Origin: JBCAWW01 sp039024315
Lineage (GTDB): Bacteria; Bacteroidota; Bacteroidia; J057
Direction of reading: 5' to 3'
DNA length: 64,000 nt
NCBI GenBank assembly: GCA_039024315.1
Contig: JBCCQN010000007.1
Location: 1 to 64,000 of the forward strand
This document shows positions 18,386 through 25,725 of the stretch, one piece after another; within the stretch, counting starts at the first letter, position 1; the number at the start of each line of letters is the position of its first letter. The translations under genes and the position numbers were made by a program. The notes beneath the pieces were generated by a model. It saw only the letters and a list, made by a program, of their open reading frames with translations, was not told the DNA's origin and searched no databases.

Positions 18386-19209
18386 TCTCTTTCTGGTTCG
18401 CGTTTGGGCTTGCGTTTGACAAGATCACGATCCCAGTCCTGATGATAGCCAGCCGCTTTTTTGATACCGCTGGCGAGAGCCCCACTTCGTGGAACGCTTA
18501 CCACTGCCCGCTGAGCCGCTTGCGCCATGATGCTGCGTTTACGGAGCTGACTTTGTTCTAGCCGTGTATCGAACTGCTCCTCCGGAGAACGCTCGTACTT
18601 CATCTCCTTATCCCAAATTTGTTCGGCCGCACGCACAAAAGCTTCGCGATCAAAGCCCCCTTTCACTGGTCCGGTCTGCGTATTGCGGTGTCGGGAAAGA
18701 GGACTGAGTTTGAGTCGATTTTCTTGGTCCTTGCGAGAGACGATGACATGAATATGCGTCTGCAGCCCCGGCTTAGGTTCTCCCTGTTTCGCTTTACCAG
18801 CTTTGACCGCCGGATCATTACCGTGATAATATCGGTCCTGTTCAATCTTGGCGTAATACACCAGATCTTTGCCTTCGAGACCTTTGCCAAAATTTTCGGC
18901 ATAAGCCTGCATCACCTGGCGCGTATAGATCATGAGCTTTCGAGGATCGTTGCCGATGTGTTGCAATTCCTTTTGCGAAGGACTGATATTGACGAGGTAA
19001 AACTTACCATCCTTTCGACTCAGTTTCCGCACATTGCCGTCGATATGACGTTGCACTTCATAGCCCGAAACCCGATCCCGTTGATGCGAGAAAAAGGGAG
19101 TACGTTCGGTGCTAGCCTTGCCTCTATTTTCCTTTTCGAGATAGCGGACCAGCTTCCCAACACTTCCCTGATTGGAGCCACGCTCTGCTTTGACGATTTT
19201 GATATTCAT
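18382..19209 (-). CDS. relaxase, MobB/DUF5712-type mobilization protein
   Basis: 275 residues from the ATG at 19209 (MNIKIVKAERGSNQGSVGKLVRYLEKEN), which matches the usual N-terminus of DUF5712 mobilization proteins; longer frames to 19455 overlap the BfmA gene. The metal-binding pair is HIH (152 and 154, THIHVIVSRKD), as in relaxases that nick one strand at oriT. The catalytic tyrosine is uncertain, with Y23 of LVRYL and the YY pairs near 118 and 127 as candidates. The gene overlaps both neighbours by 4 bases. Two hairpin repeats lie inside it (18482 and 18577). Confidence 0.82.
   Translation of the reverse strand: MNIKIVKAERGSNQGSVGKLVRYLEKENRGKASTERTPFFSHQRDRVSGYEVQRHIDGNVRKLSRKDGKFYLVNISPSQKELQHIGNDPRKLMIYTRQVMQAYAENFGKGLEGKDLVYYAKIEQDRYYHGNDPAVKAGKAKQGEPKPGLQTHIHVIVSRKDQENRLKLSPLSRHRNTQTGPVKGGFDREAFVRAAEQIWDKEMKYERSPEEQFDTRLEQSQLRKRSIMAQAAQRAVVSVPRSGALASGIKKAAGYHQDWDRDLVKRKPKREPERE
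18482..18497 (-). repeat. 16-bp hairpin repeat, stem CCAC/GTGG
   Basis: On the minus strand GCGTT, then CCAC-GAA-GTGG, inside the relaxase gene. Two stem positions differ from the CCGC type and both partners change with them. Confidence 0.6.
18577..18592 (-). repeat. 16-bp hairpin repeat, stem CTCC/GGAG with GGA loop
   Basis: On the minus strand GCGTT, then CTCC-GGA-GGAG, inside the relaxase gene, 80 bases from the previous copy. Confidence 0.55.
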
Positions 19210-19793
19210 ACCGCTTGCAGACTTAGTTTGGCTTCCTGATTGAGTCCGGCTCGTGCCTGTGAAACCTGCCGACCTTGAATCTCCAAATTGTGCAATGGGC
19301 GAGTGAGCCCTCCGCCCAGAATCGCATAAAGATCGAGCATCTCCAGGGCTTGATTTCCCACCTGAAGCGGCAAGCGAAAATCGCAATGCGGGCAGATCAC
19401 TTCTGATTGCGCACTCAGTTCGATGCGCGGAAAAACCCGCTGACATTTTGGACAATTGATTTGCTCGACCGGAGGATAGGCCGGACGCTCAGGTCCCAGC
19501 AGTTGCTGCATGGATTGCTCCAAGCCAAAGACACTATCCGCTAAGGGATGCAGCGAATCACTCTCGATCCTTCGGATGATCCGGACGATGAAGTCCACTT
19601 GCTTTTTGAGGCGACCAAGACTCTGGTCAACGTCCTGTTCCGGCAGCTGGGCGGGATCCCAATTGGTCTGTGTAAAGAAACCGATCATCTGCTCTAGGTA
19701 GACCTTGATAGACAAACCCTTTTGCTGGGCCTGTCGCTTGAGCTGATCATAGGCCGCCGGAGAGATCGAAGAGACAGAACAGAGCCGAGACAT
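19206..19793 (-). CDS. BfmA/BtgA-type mobilization accessory protein with zinc ribbon
   Basis: 195 residues from the ATG at 19793 (MSRLCSVSSISPAAYDQLKRQAQQKG). The N-terminal part looks like the short DNA-binding fold of BfmA/BtgA accessory proteins that help the relaxase at oriT. A C-terminal zinc ribbon is clear: C114-x2-C117 and C134-x2-C137. It is the first gene of the mob run and ends in a 4-base overlap with the relaxase. Upstream, TTATACAC occurs twice 12 bases apart (19823 and 19835), a possible self-binding site. Confidence 0.8.
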   Translation of the reverse strand: MSRLCSVSSISPAAYDQLKRQAQQKGLSIKVYLEQMIGFFTQTNWDPAQLPEQDVDQSLGRLKKQVDFIVRIIRRIESDSLHPLADSVFGLEQSMQQLLGPERPAYPPVEQINCPKCQRVFPRIELSAQSEVICPHCDFRLPLQVGNQALEMLDLYAILGGGLTRPLHNLEIQGRQVSQARAGLNQEAKLSLQAV

Positions 19794-20222
19794 AGATACG
19801 CGTATATTTTTATGTTGCAATTTTATACACACGATTATACACAAAAAATCGGAGCTATCATTACCGTTTACTTAATTCTCCTGATTTGTACATCATTTGT
19901 GTATCAAAATCGACCCGTAGGGCAAGATAAACAGGGTAACGCAGTGGCCACCCCGTTTCATCTTGCTGTCTCCGACACCGGTCGGCCGCCGCTGGAGTGG
20001 ATTTGCGAAGCTTATCCAGGATAGCCGGCCGGGGGAGGAGACCCCCGACTTGCTTTGGTTTTGACCGCAGGGAAATTCCTTAGCAAAAGGAGGGGCAGGG
20101 ATTGCTACGCGCCAGGAGGCAGGAGGGTGTTGTTTCGGGCCGTCATCTGCTCACAGCTCTGGCAAAAAAATAGGGACTACCTTGCGGCAGTCCCATGAGT
20201 CAATGCGCAGATAGATGCTTTG
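19794..20222. other. intergenic region with candidate oriT
   Basis: No gene. It contains the direct repeat TTATACAC at 19823 and 19835, the inverted repeat GCAAGAT (19922-19928) / ATCTTGC (19960-19966) with inner GGGT/ACCC arms, a second hairpin CGGGGG/CCCCCG (20030-20047), and the terminator of the parB-like gene. Inverted repeats just upstream of the accessory and relaxase genes are the usual place for oriT in mobilizable Bacteroidota elements. Confidence 0.5.
20160..20194 (-). terminator. rho-independent terminator of the ParB-like gene
   Basis: Read on the minus strand, GGGACT (20194-20189) pairs with AGTCCC (20178-20173) and is followed by a T-run (the A-run at 20164-20170). It starts 28 bases beyond the stop codon at 20223. 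Confidence 0.8.
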
Positions 20223-22196
20223 CTAGGCAGTCGTTTGATCCTCTAATCCGTGTTGTTGCTTCCAGCCTTCATACTCTCGAAGGAGTACGCTTTGATACTG
20301 TTGAAAGCATCGCACGATCTCGTCAGGAGTAGCGTCCTTTTTGAGTTTGATCCCCAGGCTTCGAGCCGTCTTACGTACGTAGGGAGCGGAGATTCTCAGA
20401 TAGGTTTGCAGCTCCTGCCAGTCGCTTTGCCATAGGACTTTGTGCGCGAAGGAATCAGGGTCAAGGGCCCATTCCTCTAGCTGCTCCATTCGCTTTTGAT
20501 AGCGGCTGAATTCTTGTTGAGATTTCTCATCCTGAATGGCCCACTTTGCGTCTCGCAGCTCAGCTTGTCGAGCCTCTATTTGCTCGCGAATAATTTCTTT
20601 TCCAAGCTCTGCCTTGACGAGATATTCGCCATACGCATGAGGAGAGGTAGCACTCGTCAGGAGGAGTATCAAGCGCAAGAACTTACGAAGCAGCTCGGGA
20701 GAAACTGCCGTTATCCAGGCCTTGGCATCCCAGCGTTCTCGCACCTCTACAGGAGGGAGATTCAGATCATTCTCCTGCTGCAAAACGCCAACAAAATGAT
20801 TGATCTGTTTGATGGATTCAGAATCCAACTGACGATACAAAAGGGAAAAGCATAGGGCAATGAGATAGTCTGGCATCTGTTCCGGCAAGGGTAATCTGGC
20901 TAGCTCGTGGACCACTTCCAGATCGATCTGGCGCGCTTCTTTTCGGAGCTGGCTTTGCCGTCTTTGCTCCCGATTGACTAGCTTCCGATCATAGCCTTCT
21001 CGCCAGCTTTCAAGAGTCGGATCAATCGCCCCTCGATGCTCACCCTTGAGGACGATGGGGACTTCGGTCATAAAGCGCTCATCTGCCCAATCGCAATAAA
21101 TCCCTAGTGCGTGTGGCGCTAGTTGCGTGCCATTGGCAGCTTGAAGTTGAGTGGCATAATCTTCTCGTGTCAAAACAGGCTCTCCTTCATATTGCTGGGC
21201 CAGTGCCTCGTTCCCATAGTAGGAAGTACTGATCAAACGGATCTCCCGTCCCTGTTCCCGTAATTGATCTAGGTGTTGGAGTAGCAAAGCCTTTGATTTT
21301 TGTCCGAAGCAAGTAGGTTGGGTACAAAGACCCGATTCCGCACTCACCTCCGGAAAGAGACTGGCTTGATTACAAGTATTGTGTGGGCAGGAAAGACAGC
21401 TGCGTTCTTCGGGATGCAAACTTGTATCTGACAGGTCAAAAGCCGCCTTTTCGAGGGCAACCTGAGCACGACGCTCAAAGAAGCGAATAAAATCCTGAGC
21501 CGTACGATGACAACTGTAACTCGTAACAATCCGCTTCTCCCCAGCTTCATCCCATTCGCTTTCCTCGTCGACCAGCTGTTTTAGGGCTTGCCGCTGCATT
21601 TCGGGTGGATACTTCAGAAGAACGTTGACTTGAGCAAGTTGCAGGATATCTGAAAGCCAGAAATCGATTACCTCCTCGGCCAATTCCAGATAGCGCAGAT
21701 GTTCAACGACCCATCGTTTGCTCTGCCCTAGTTTACGGGCTAACACAGCCGTGGCGCCATTGGCTTGTGCCACCATGGAGGCGATACTGCGCGCTCGGTG
21801 ATAAGGATGAACCGCTTCTCGCTGGAGATTTTCGACCAGGGCGATCTCTTGCATTTGGGCATCGCTCAGATCTCGCACCAATAGTTCTTGTTGCAAAAAG
21901 GATACGTCCTCTTGGGCCAACATCAATAAGGCACGAATACGTCGATGCCCGAAGGCTAGTTCGAAAGCAGGGCTTGTTTGCTGTGCCAATTGTGCGACTT
22001 TCTTTTCGTAACTGGCGGCTTTGCGCAATCGCTTCCGATGACTTGGCTGTAAGCGAACAACTGGCGCTTGGAGCAAACCTTCCTCGCGAATAGAATTGGC
22101 TAATGTTTCGATCTCCCGATAGTCTTTTCGATCCTGAAAAGGACTGTCGGCAATCGCGCGAAGATCGATGGAGATACGAAGTTCAGAAAATGACAT
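20223..22196 (-). CDS. large ParB/RepB-family partition or regulatory protein
   Basis: 657 residues from the ATG at 22196 (MSFSELRISIDLRAI). The ParB/Sulfiredoxin-type N-domain shows FELAFGHRRIRALL (~78-91) and LVENLQREAVHPYHRA (~120), the two boxes of the CTP-binding ParB fold. An HTH follows (VLARKLGQSKRWVVEHLRYLEL). Next comes a cysteine cluster (CLSCPHNTCNQ...CTQPTCFGQK, ~270-305), a feature of a plasmid and mobile-element ParB subfamily. It is not next to parA, which has its own small partner at 59.6 kb, so it may have a regulatory or second partition role. Its upstream region carries copy 1 of the repeated element, and it has its own terminator. Confidence 0.85.
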   Translation of the reverse strand: MSFSELRISIDLRAIADSPFQDRKDYREIETLANSIREEGLLQAPVVRLQPSHRKRLRKAASYEKKVAQLAQQTSPAFELAFGHRRIRALLMLAQEDVSFLQQELLVRDLSDAQMQEIALVENLQREAVHPYHRARSIASMVAQANGATAVLARKLGQSKRWVVEHLRYLELAEEVIDFWLSDILQLAQVNVLLKYPPEMQRQALKQLVDEESEWDEAGEKRIVTSYSCHRTAQDFIRFFERRAQVALEKAAFDLSDTSLHPEERSCLSCPHNTCNQASLFPEVSAESGLCTQPTCFGQKSKALLLQHLDQLREQGREIRLISTSYYGNEALAQQYEGEPVLTREDYATQLQAANGTQLAPHALGIYCDWADERFMTEVPIVLKGEHRGAIDPTLESWREGYDRKLVNREQRRQSQLRKEARQIDLEVVHELARLPLPEQMPDYLIALCFSLLYRQLDSESIKQINHFVGVLQQENDLNLPPVEVRERWDAKAWITAVSPELLRKFLRLILLLTSATSPHAYGEYLVKAELGKEIIREQIEARQAELRDAKWAIQDEKSQQEFSRYQKRMEQLEEWALDPDSFAHKVLWQSDWQELQTYLRISAPYVRKTARSLGIKLKKDATPDEIVRCFQQYQSVLLREYEGWKQQHGLEDQTTA

Positions 22197-22326
22197 GATG
22201 AATTGATTTGTTTGGATGCCTACTCTGCTGGGTTTTCGGCCACCCCCGGTCCGGGTCTTGCAGACCGCAAGCGGTACCGCCAATCCGGAGACAGTGCGCG
22301 AGGGAGGTGAAAGGGCCAAACGACCG

Positions 22327-22415
22327 GCAAAAGGAAACGGAATAATGGCAGGAGATGAGCGCGGGCCAGGCGTTCGGCGAAGCCGTAAAGCCGCGCTTAT
22401 GCCGTAGTCTTTTGC
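22327..22415 (-). repeat. upstream repeated element, copy 1 (before the ParB-like gene)
   Basis: An 89-bp core with imperfect inverted ends, GCAAAAGGAAACGGAATAA at the left and TTATGCCGTAGTCTTTTGC at the right. The inner arms GCGCGG/CCGCGC enclose a 16-bp hairpin repeat (22370-22385, +). Homology to copies 2 and 4 extends over about 22278-22445. It lies about 130 bases upstream of the start at 22196. Confidence 0.8.
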
Positions 22416-22519
22416 AAAGGTGTCGCACGGATCTTGGCGAAATTGCGGGGGTCTTAGGGCCAGAGACAACTATATGCTTGTGGGCAGGGTTCGAAGCCCT
22501 GCCCGCAGGCAGTATCAAC

Positions 22520-22558
22520 AAAAAGAAGACTGACCTCCTGCACATTGCAGAAGGCCAG
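22520..22558 (-). terminator. rho-independent terminator of the ArdC-like gene
   Basis: On the minus strand a long imperfect stem (CTGGCCT..CTGCA / TGCAG..AGGTCAG, 22558-22530) is followed by TCTTCTTTTTG. It is 15 bases past the stop codon at 22574. Confidence 0.75.
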
Positions 22559-22573
22559 CGGTCCAGAGCCGAA

Positions 22574-23434
22574 CTATTCGGCTGGTGGGAGTAGATATTC
22601 CACCGCTTTTTGTGCCTCATTGGCAGCACGAAAAATGAAGCGGGTATCAGACTGGAGTTTTGTCAGCCAGCCTTGTAGATAGGCATGGGTATTGTCGATC
22701 AGGTCTTTGGTCTCGATGCCGCAATGATTGCAGAGGTAGGCAGTACCGATCTCGGCGATGAGTTCCTCTTCGGCGTACAGATCAGAACCAAACTTGGTGG
22801 GCTCAACGATCCCTTTGCGGGAGAGGCGTTGGGCGTGGCCCGTGCTATGGACGACTTCATGCCAGAGGGTGGCATAATAGGCTTCGGCACTCTGAAATTG
22901 CTGCATAAGGGGCATCCGGATTTGGTCCTGTGCAGACTGATACAAAGCATGATCGCCACCGTGTTGAATCTGGGGAAAATCATCAATCGCTTCTAGCAGC
23001 GCTTCACACTGTGGAATAGGGTCGAGTTCGGGGCGTTCTGGTAACTCGTAGTCAATCCCGCTACAATAGGCGATGTTGAAAACCCGGTAGAGTCGCCCGA
23101 TAAAGCGCTTTTCGAGATCTTCTCTTTCCTGGGCCTGGGCCGGAGGAATGCTTTGCCCTGAGGCGTCTTTCAAAAGCACTTTCCAGAATAGGATTGGAAG
23201 ACTCTTGGCCCCTTTGTTGACGCTGCCGCCGAGGGCTTTAACCTGTCGAAAGGTCAGAAAATACGGCAATGGATGGGGGGAGAGTTGGGTCATTAGGGCA
23301 TTGATTCCGCGGTAAACATGACCAGTCGCAAAATTGCGGGAAGGGCCGAATCCCTGCCAGTTTTTCTGCCAGGGGACAACCCCCTGCTCAAGGGCTTCGA
23401 TGATACGATTGGTGATGGTTTGGTACACTGACAT
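22574..23434 (-). CDS. ArdC-like antirestriction protein (ssDNA-binding plus zincin)
   Basis: 286 residues from the ATG at 23434 (MSVYQTITNRIIEALEQG); an ATG four codons upstream is possible. The N-terminal half is the ArdC ssDNA-binding domain (PWQKNW, FLTFRQVKALGGSVNKGAKS). The C-terminal half is a zincin-like metallopeptidase with HEVVH (192-196) and YAEEELIAEIG as the third-ligand region. ArdC proteins protect incoming single-stranded plasmid DNA from restriction after conjugation, which fits a mobilizable element. The gene stands alone with copy 2 of the upstream element and its own terminator. Confidence 0.88.
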   Translation of the reverse strand: MSVYQTITNRIIEALEQGVVPWQKNWQGFGPSRNFATGHVYRGINALMTQLSPHPLPYFLTFRQVKALGGSVNKGAKSLPILFWKVLLKDASGQSIPPAQAQEREDLEKRFIGRLYRVFNIAYCSGIDYELPERPELDPIPQCEALLEAIDDFPQIQHGGDHALYQSAQDQIRMPLMQQFQSAEAYYATLWHEVVHSTGHAQRLSRKGIVEPTKFGSDLYAEEELIAEIGTAYLCNHCGIETKDLIDNTHAYLQGWLTKLQSDTRFIFRAANEAQKAVEYLLPPAE

Positions 23435-23567
23435 TGGTGATAGCATTAAGTTGATCGCCGAACCAATGGGGCCATCGGCGTGATGCCCAAGCCGCCTGAT
23501 AGGCAGCCTGCTCAGCGGACCGCCGATCCGGAGACAGTGTGGGGGGACGGTGTGAGGAAAACGACCG

Positions 23568-23656
23568 GCAAAAGGAAACGGAATAATGGCAAGAAGTGAG
23601 CGCGGACCAGGCGTTCGGCGAAGCCGTAATGCCGCGCTTATGCCGTAGTCTTTTGC
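23568..23656 (-). repeat. upstream repeated element, copy 2 (before the ArdC-like gene)
   Basis: An 89-bp core almost identical to copy 1, with the same inverted ends, GCGCGG/CCGCGC arms and internal hairpin repeat at 23611-23626 (+). Wider homology begins with the CCGCCGATCCGGAGACAGTG-like block near 23519 and ends near 23687. It lies about 135 bases upstream of the start at 23434. Confidence 0.8.
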
Positions 23657-23734
23657 AGAGGTGTCGCACGGATCTCGGCGAAATTGTGTCAGGCAGCCGA
23701 TCTGGTGGTTTCTGCTTTCCCTTCCCCCGACGAA

Positions 23735-23769
23735 TAAAAAAATAGCCGGACCCCAAGAGGAGCCCGGCT
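23735..23769 (-). terminator. rho-independent terminator of the SSB gene
   Basis: On the minus strand AGCCGG (23769-23764) pairs with CCGGCT (23749-23744), with a partly paired inner loop, and is followed by ATTTTTTTATT. It is 14 bases past the stop at 23783. Confidence 0.85.
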
Positions 23770-23782
23770 TGTTGGGTGAAGT

Positions 23783-24121
23783 TTATTCTGCACTGATGGC
23801 AGCTTCTTCTTCATACTCCTGAAAGCCTTCGCTAGGCCGTTCGAGGAGGGTGATCTCTGCGTTATAGACGGTGTAGGACAACTGTCCATTGTAGAGATTG
23901 GGGACCAACTGACCCCGGACGTGGATGGCCTGGCCTTTGATCAGGTACTCGGCCAAGTTGGGGGACTTGACCAGAATGGTGTACCAGAAGGTACGTTGCT
24001 GGCCTTCTTTGGCGTGTTCGAGATCGTGGGCCAATTGCACTTTGAACAAGTCTTTGCCTTCGACTGGGCTTGCCGCAACGGCGATGCGTCCGATGAGAGT
24101 GCTTTCTACAAAAGTTTTCAT
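23783..24121 (-). CDS. ssb: single-stranded DNA-binding protein (OB fold)
   Basis: 112 residues. The N-terminus (ESTLIGRIAVAAS), the core TFWYTILVKSPNLAEYLIKGQAIHVRGQL and a short acidic C-terminus (EEEAAISAE) fit a small plasmid SSB. The usual DDIPF-type tail is missing, so contacts with the host replisome may be limited. Such SSBs coat the transferred strand after conjugation. It is a single-gene unit with copy 3 of the upstream element and a strong terminator. Confidence 0.85.
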   Translation of the reverse strand: MKTFVESTLIGRIAVAASPVEGKDLFKVQLAHDLEHAKEGQQRTFWYTILVKSPNLAEYLIKGQAIHVRGQLVPNLYNGQLSYTVYNAEITLLERPSEGFQEYEEEAAISAE

Positions 24122-24227
24122 GAGAATTAAGGTGAAAGATTGCCTACTCGATTCGAGGCTTTTCGGCTACGGCCTGTCCGCCTGATTCGGCGAACGACCG
24201 ATCTGCCGCCTTCCTGGCTGATCCTGC

Positions 24228-24303
24228 GCAAAAGGAAACGGAATAAAGTCAGGCCTGATAAGAGCCTGTTCCGCGAAGCGGGATTTATGCCGTAGTCTTT
24301 TGC
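24228..24303 (-). repeat. upstream repeated element, copy 3 (before ssb), divergent
   Basis: A shorter, 76-bp core. The outer ends GCAAAAGGAAACGGAATAA and TTATGCCGTAGTCTTTTGC are kept exactly while the interior has changed; it contains CAGGC/GCCTG arms and a CCGC-GAA-GCGG hairpin (24271-24281). It lies about 110 bases upstream of the start at 24121. Confidence 0.75.
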
Positions 24304-24400
24304 AGGCGTGTCAGACAGGAAGGCGAACTTGGGACTTTCGATGAGTCAGCCATGTCCGATCCTCTCCTCTACCCTCTTTTGGTATTTGCTCCGCAGAACA

Positions 24401-24426
24401 GAAAAAAAGCCGGCCAAAGGCCGACT
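24401..24426 (-). terminator. rho-independent terminator of the radC gene
   Basis: On the minus strand AGTCGGCC (24426-24419), loop TTT, GGCCGGCT (24415-24408), then a run of T. It is 12 bases past the stop codon at 24438. Confidence 0.9.
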
Positions 24427-24437
24427 CTTTAAGCGTA

Positions 24438-25088
24438 CTACAGCATCCCTTCATCCGCGAAGGAATAGTATCCTTCATGGGTGATAATCACATGATCCAG
24501 AAAGGCAATATCAAAGAGCTTGGCACCCGCCACGAGTTTACGCGTGATCTCGAGATCTGCCTGGCTGGGTCGGCGTTGTCCGGAAGGATGATTGTGAGCC
24601 ACTATGATGCCGCTGGCGAGGTGATGAATGGCGTGGCGAAAGATCAACTTAGGATCCACTACGGTAGCACTGACCCCTCCCCGAAAAAGCGCCTTTTCGG
24701 CGATGATGTCGTGCCTGCGATTGAGGAAGAGGACGTAGAAGACTTCCTGAGATTCGTCCACGAGTAGGGGCGTGAGATAGGTCGCAGCGCTGGCCGAACC
24801 GGTAACTTGAAAGCGCTGGTTACGATCGAGGCGTTTGCGGCGCGCCAGTTCAAAGCAGCAGATGAGGAGATGAGCCATATAGGCACTGACGCCTTCGACT
24901 TGGGTGAGTTCGGTGGCACTAGCGCGGGCGATATCAGCCAGGGAACCATAATGGGTGAGGAGATTCTGCGCGGCCTCAGGCTTGCTAATGATACTGAGGA
25001 GGAGTTCACGATCGGTGAGCGCGGATACGCCTTGATGGGCGACTTTGTAAGCAGGATTTTCCTGCAGCATCCAATGCTGAGTAGACAT
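24438..25088 (-). CDS. radC: RadC/JAB-domain protein
   Basis: 216 residues from the ATG at 25088 (MSTQHWMLQENPAYKV). An N-terminal helix-hairpin-helix region (TQVEGVSAYMAHLL) is followed by the MPN/JAB metal site: AHNHPSG at 164-170 with H165, H167 and S169, and D178 in SQADLEIT. RadC proteins of this kind sit on many plasmids and islands; their biochemical role is unsettled. It is a single-gene unit with copy 4 of the upstream element. Confidence 0.92.
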   Translation of the reverse strand: MSTQHWMLQENPAYKVAHQGVSALTDRELLLSIISKPEAAQNLLTHYGSLADIARASATELTQVEGVSAYMAHLLICCFELARRKRLDRNQRFQVTGSASAATYLTPLLVDESQEVFYVLFLNRRHDIIAEKALFRGGVSATVVDPKLIFRHAIHHLASGIIVAHNHPSGQRRPSQADLEITRKLVAGAKLFDIAFLDHVIITHEGYYSFADEGML

Positions 25089-25218
25089 AGAAAAAGAGAT
25101 AAGAGGATGCCTACTCTGCGGGGTTTTCGGCAACGCCCGGCCTGCCTTCTAGACAGCTTGGGCGAGTCCCCGCCGATCCGGAGACAGTGCGCGTGGACGG
25201 TGGGAGGGAAAACGACCG

Positions 25219-25307
25219 GCAAAAGGAAACGGAATAATGGCAGGAGATGAGCGCGGGCCAGACGTACGGCTTCGCCGAACGCTTGTGCTTATGCCGTAGT
25301 CTTTTGC
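25219..25307 (-). repeat. upstream repeated element, copy 4 (before radC), inner segment inverted
   Basis: An 89-bp core with the same ends as copies 1 and 2; wider homology covers about 25169-25337. The central 16-bp hairpin repeat (25267-25282) lies in the opposite orientation to that in copies 1 and 2. It lies about 130 bases upstream of the start at 25088. Confidence 0.8.
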
Positions 25308-25353
25308 AGAGGTGTCGGACGGATCTCGGCGAAATTGCCCTCTGCTGTTGCTA

Positions 25354-25451
25354 GTCAGGACAGGAGACTTCGGTCGAATGCCTTTGCGACCGTTTGAGAG
25401 CTTGCGTGAGTTGCCTGGAGGAAAGCGCCGCCAGGCGCTTGTGCGCAGCAC
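25354..25451 (+). repeat. 98-bp direct repeat, left copy
   Basis: Matches 32745-32842 over 98 bases with 4 mismatches by eye. It contains two hairpins: CGGTCG/CGACCG around a 10-base loop, and GCCTGG/CCAGGC. The two copies bracket the AT-rich genes at 25.7-32.6 kb. The rest of 25089-25725 holds copy 4 of the upstream element and AT-rich sequence before the next gene. Confidence 0.85.
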
Positions 25452-25725
25452 GAATTTGAAACGGGTAGTGTCAATTATTATCGTACCAAGTATCTAAAGT
25501 GGAGTCCCTGAGGCAGGGAATCAAGCATTTCCTCACATCCATACGACTTACTTACCTTTTTCTATCATTAATGAGGAGCAGCACACAATCTTTTGAAGAT
25601 ATTCTATATATTAACAATAAAATGCTCATTTACGCATTTTGTTATTGGGACAATTTTCACTCTGTAGAACTAACGTTCTTTATTCTAGTTTTTCAGAACC
25701 GCTCTGTATCAATATCTCATTAGAA

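Noticed and set aside
25219..25307. MITE interpretation of the upstream elements from their terminal inverted ends
   Set aside because: Homology extends beyond the inverted ends on both sides and the position relative to each start codon is constant, which suits a regulatory element better than independent insertions.
25499..25723. A 74-codon + strand frame before the EAD-like gene
   Set aside because: It has no domain, the sequence is AT-rich and it overlaps the likely promoter region of 25726.
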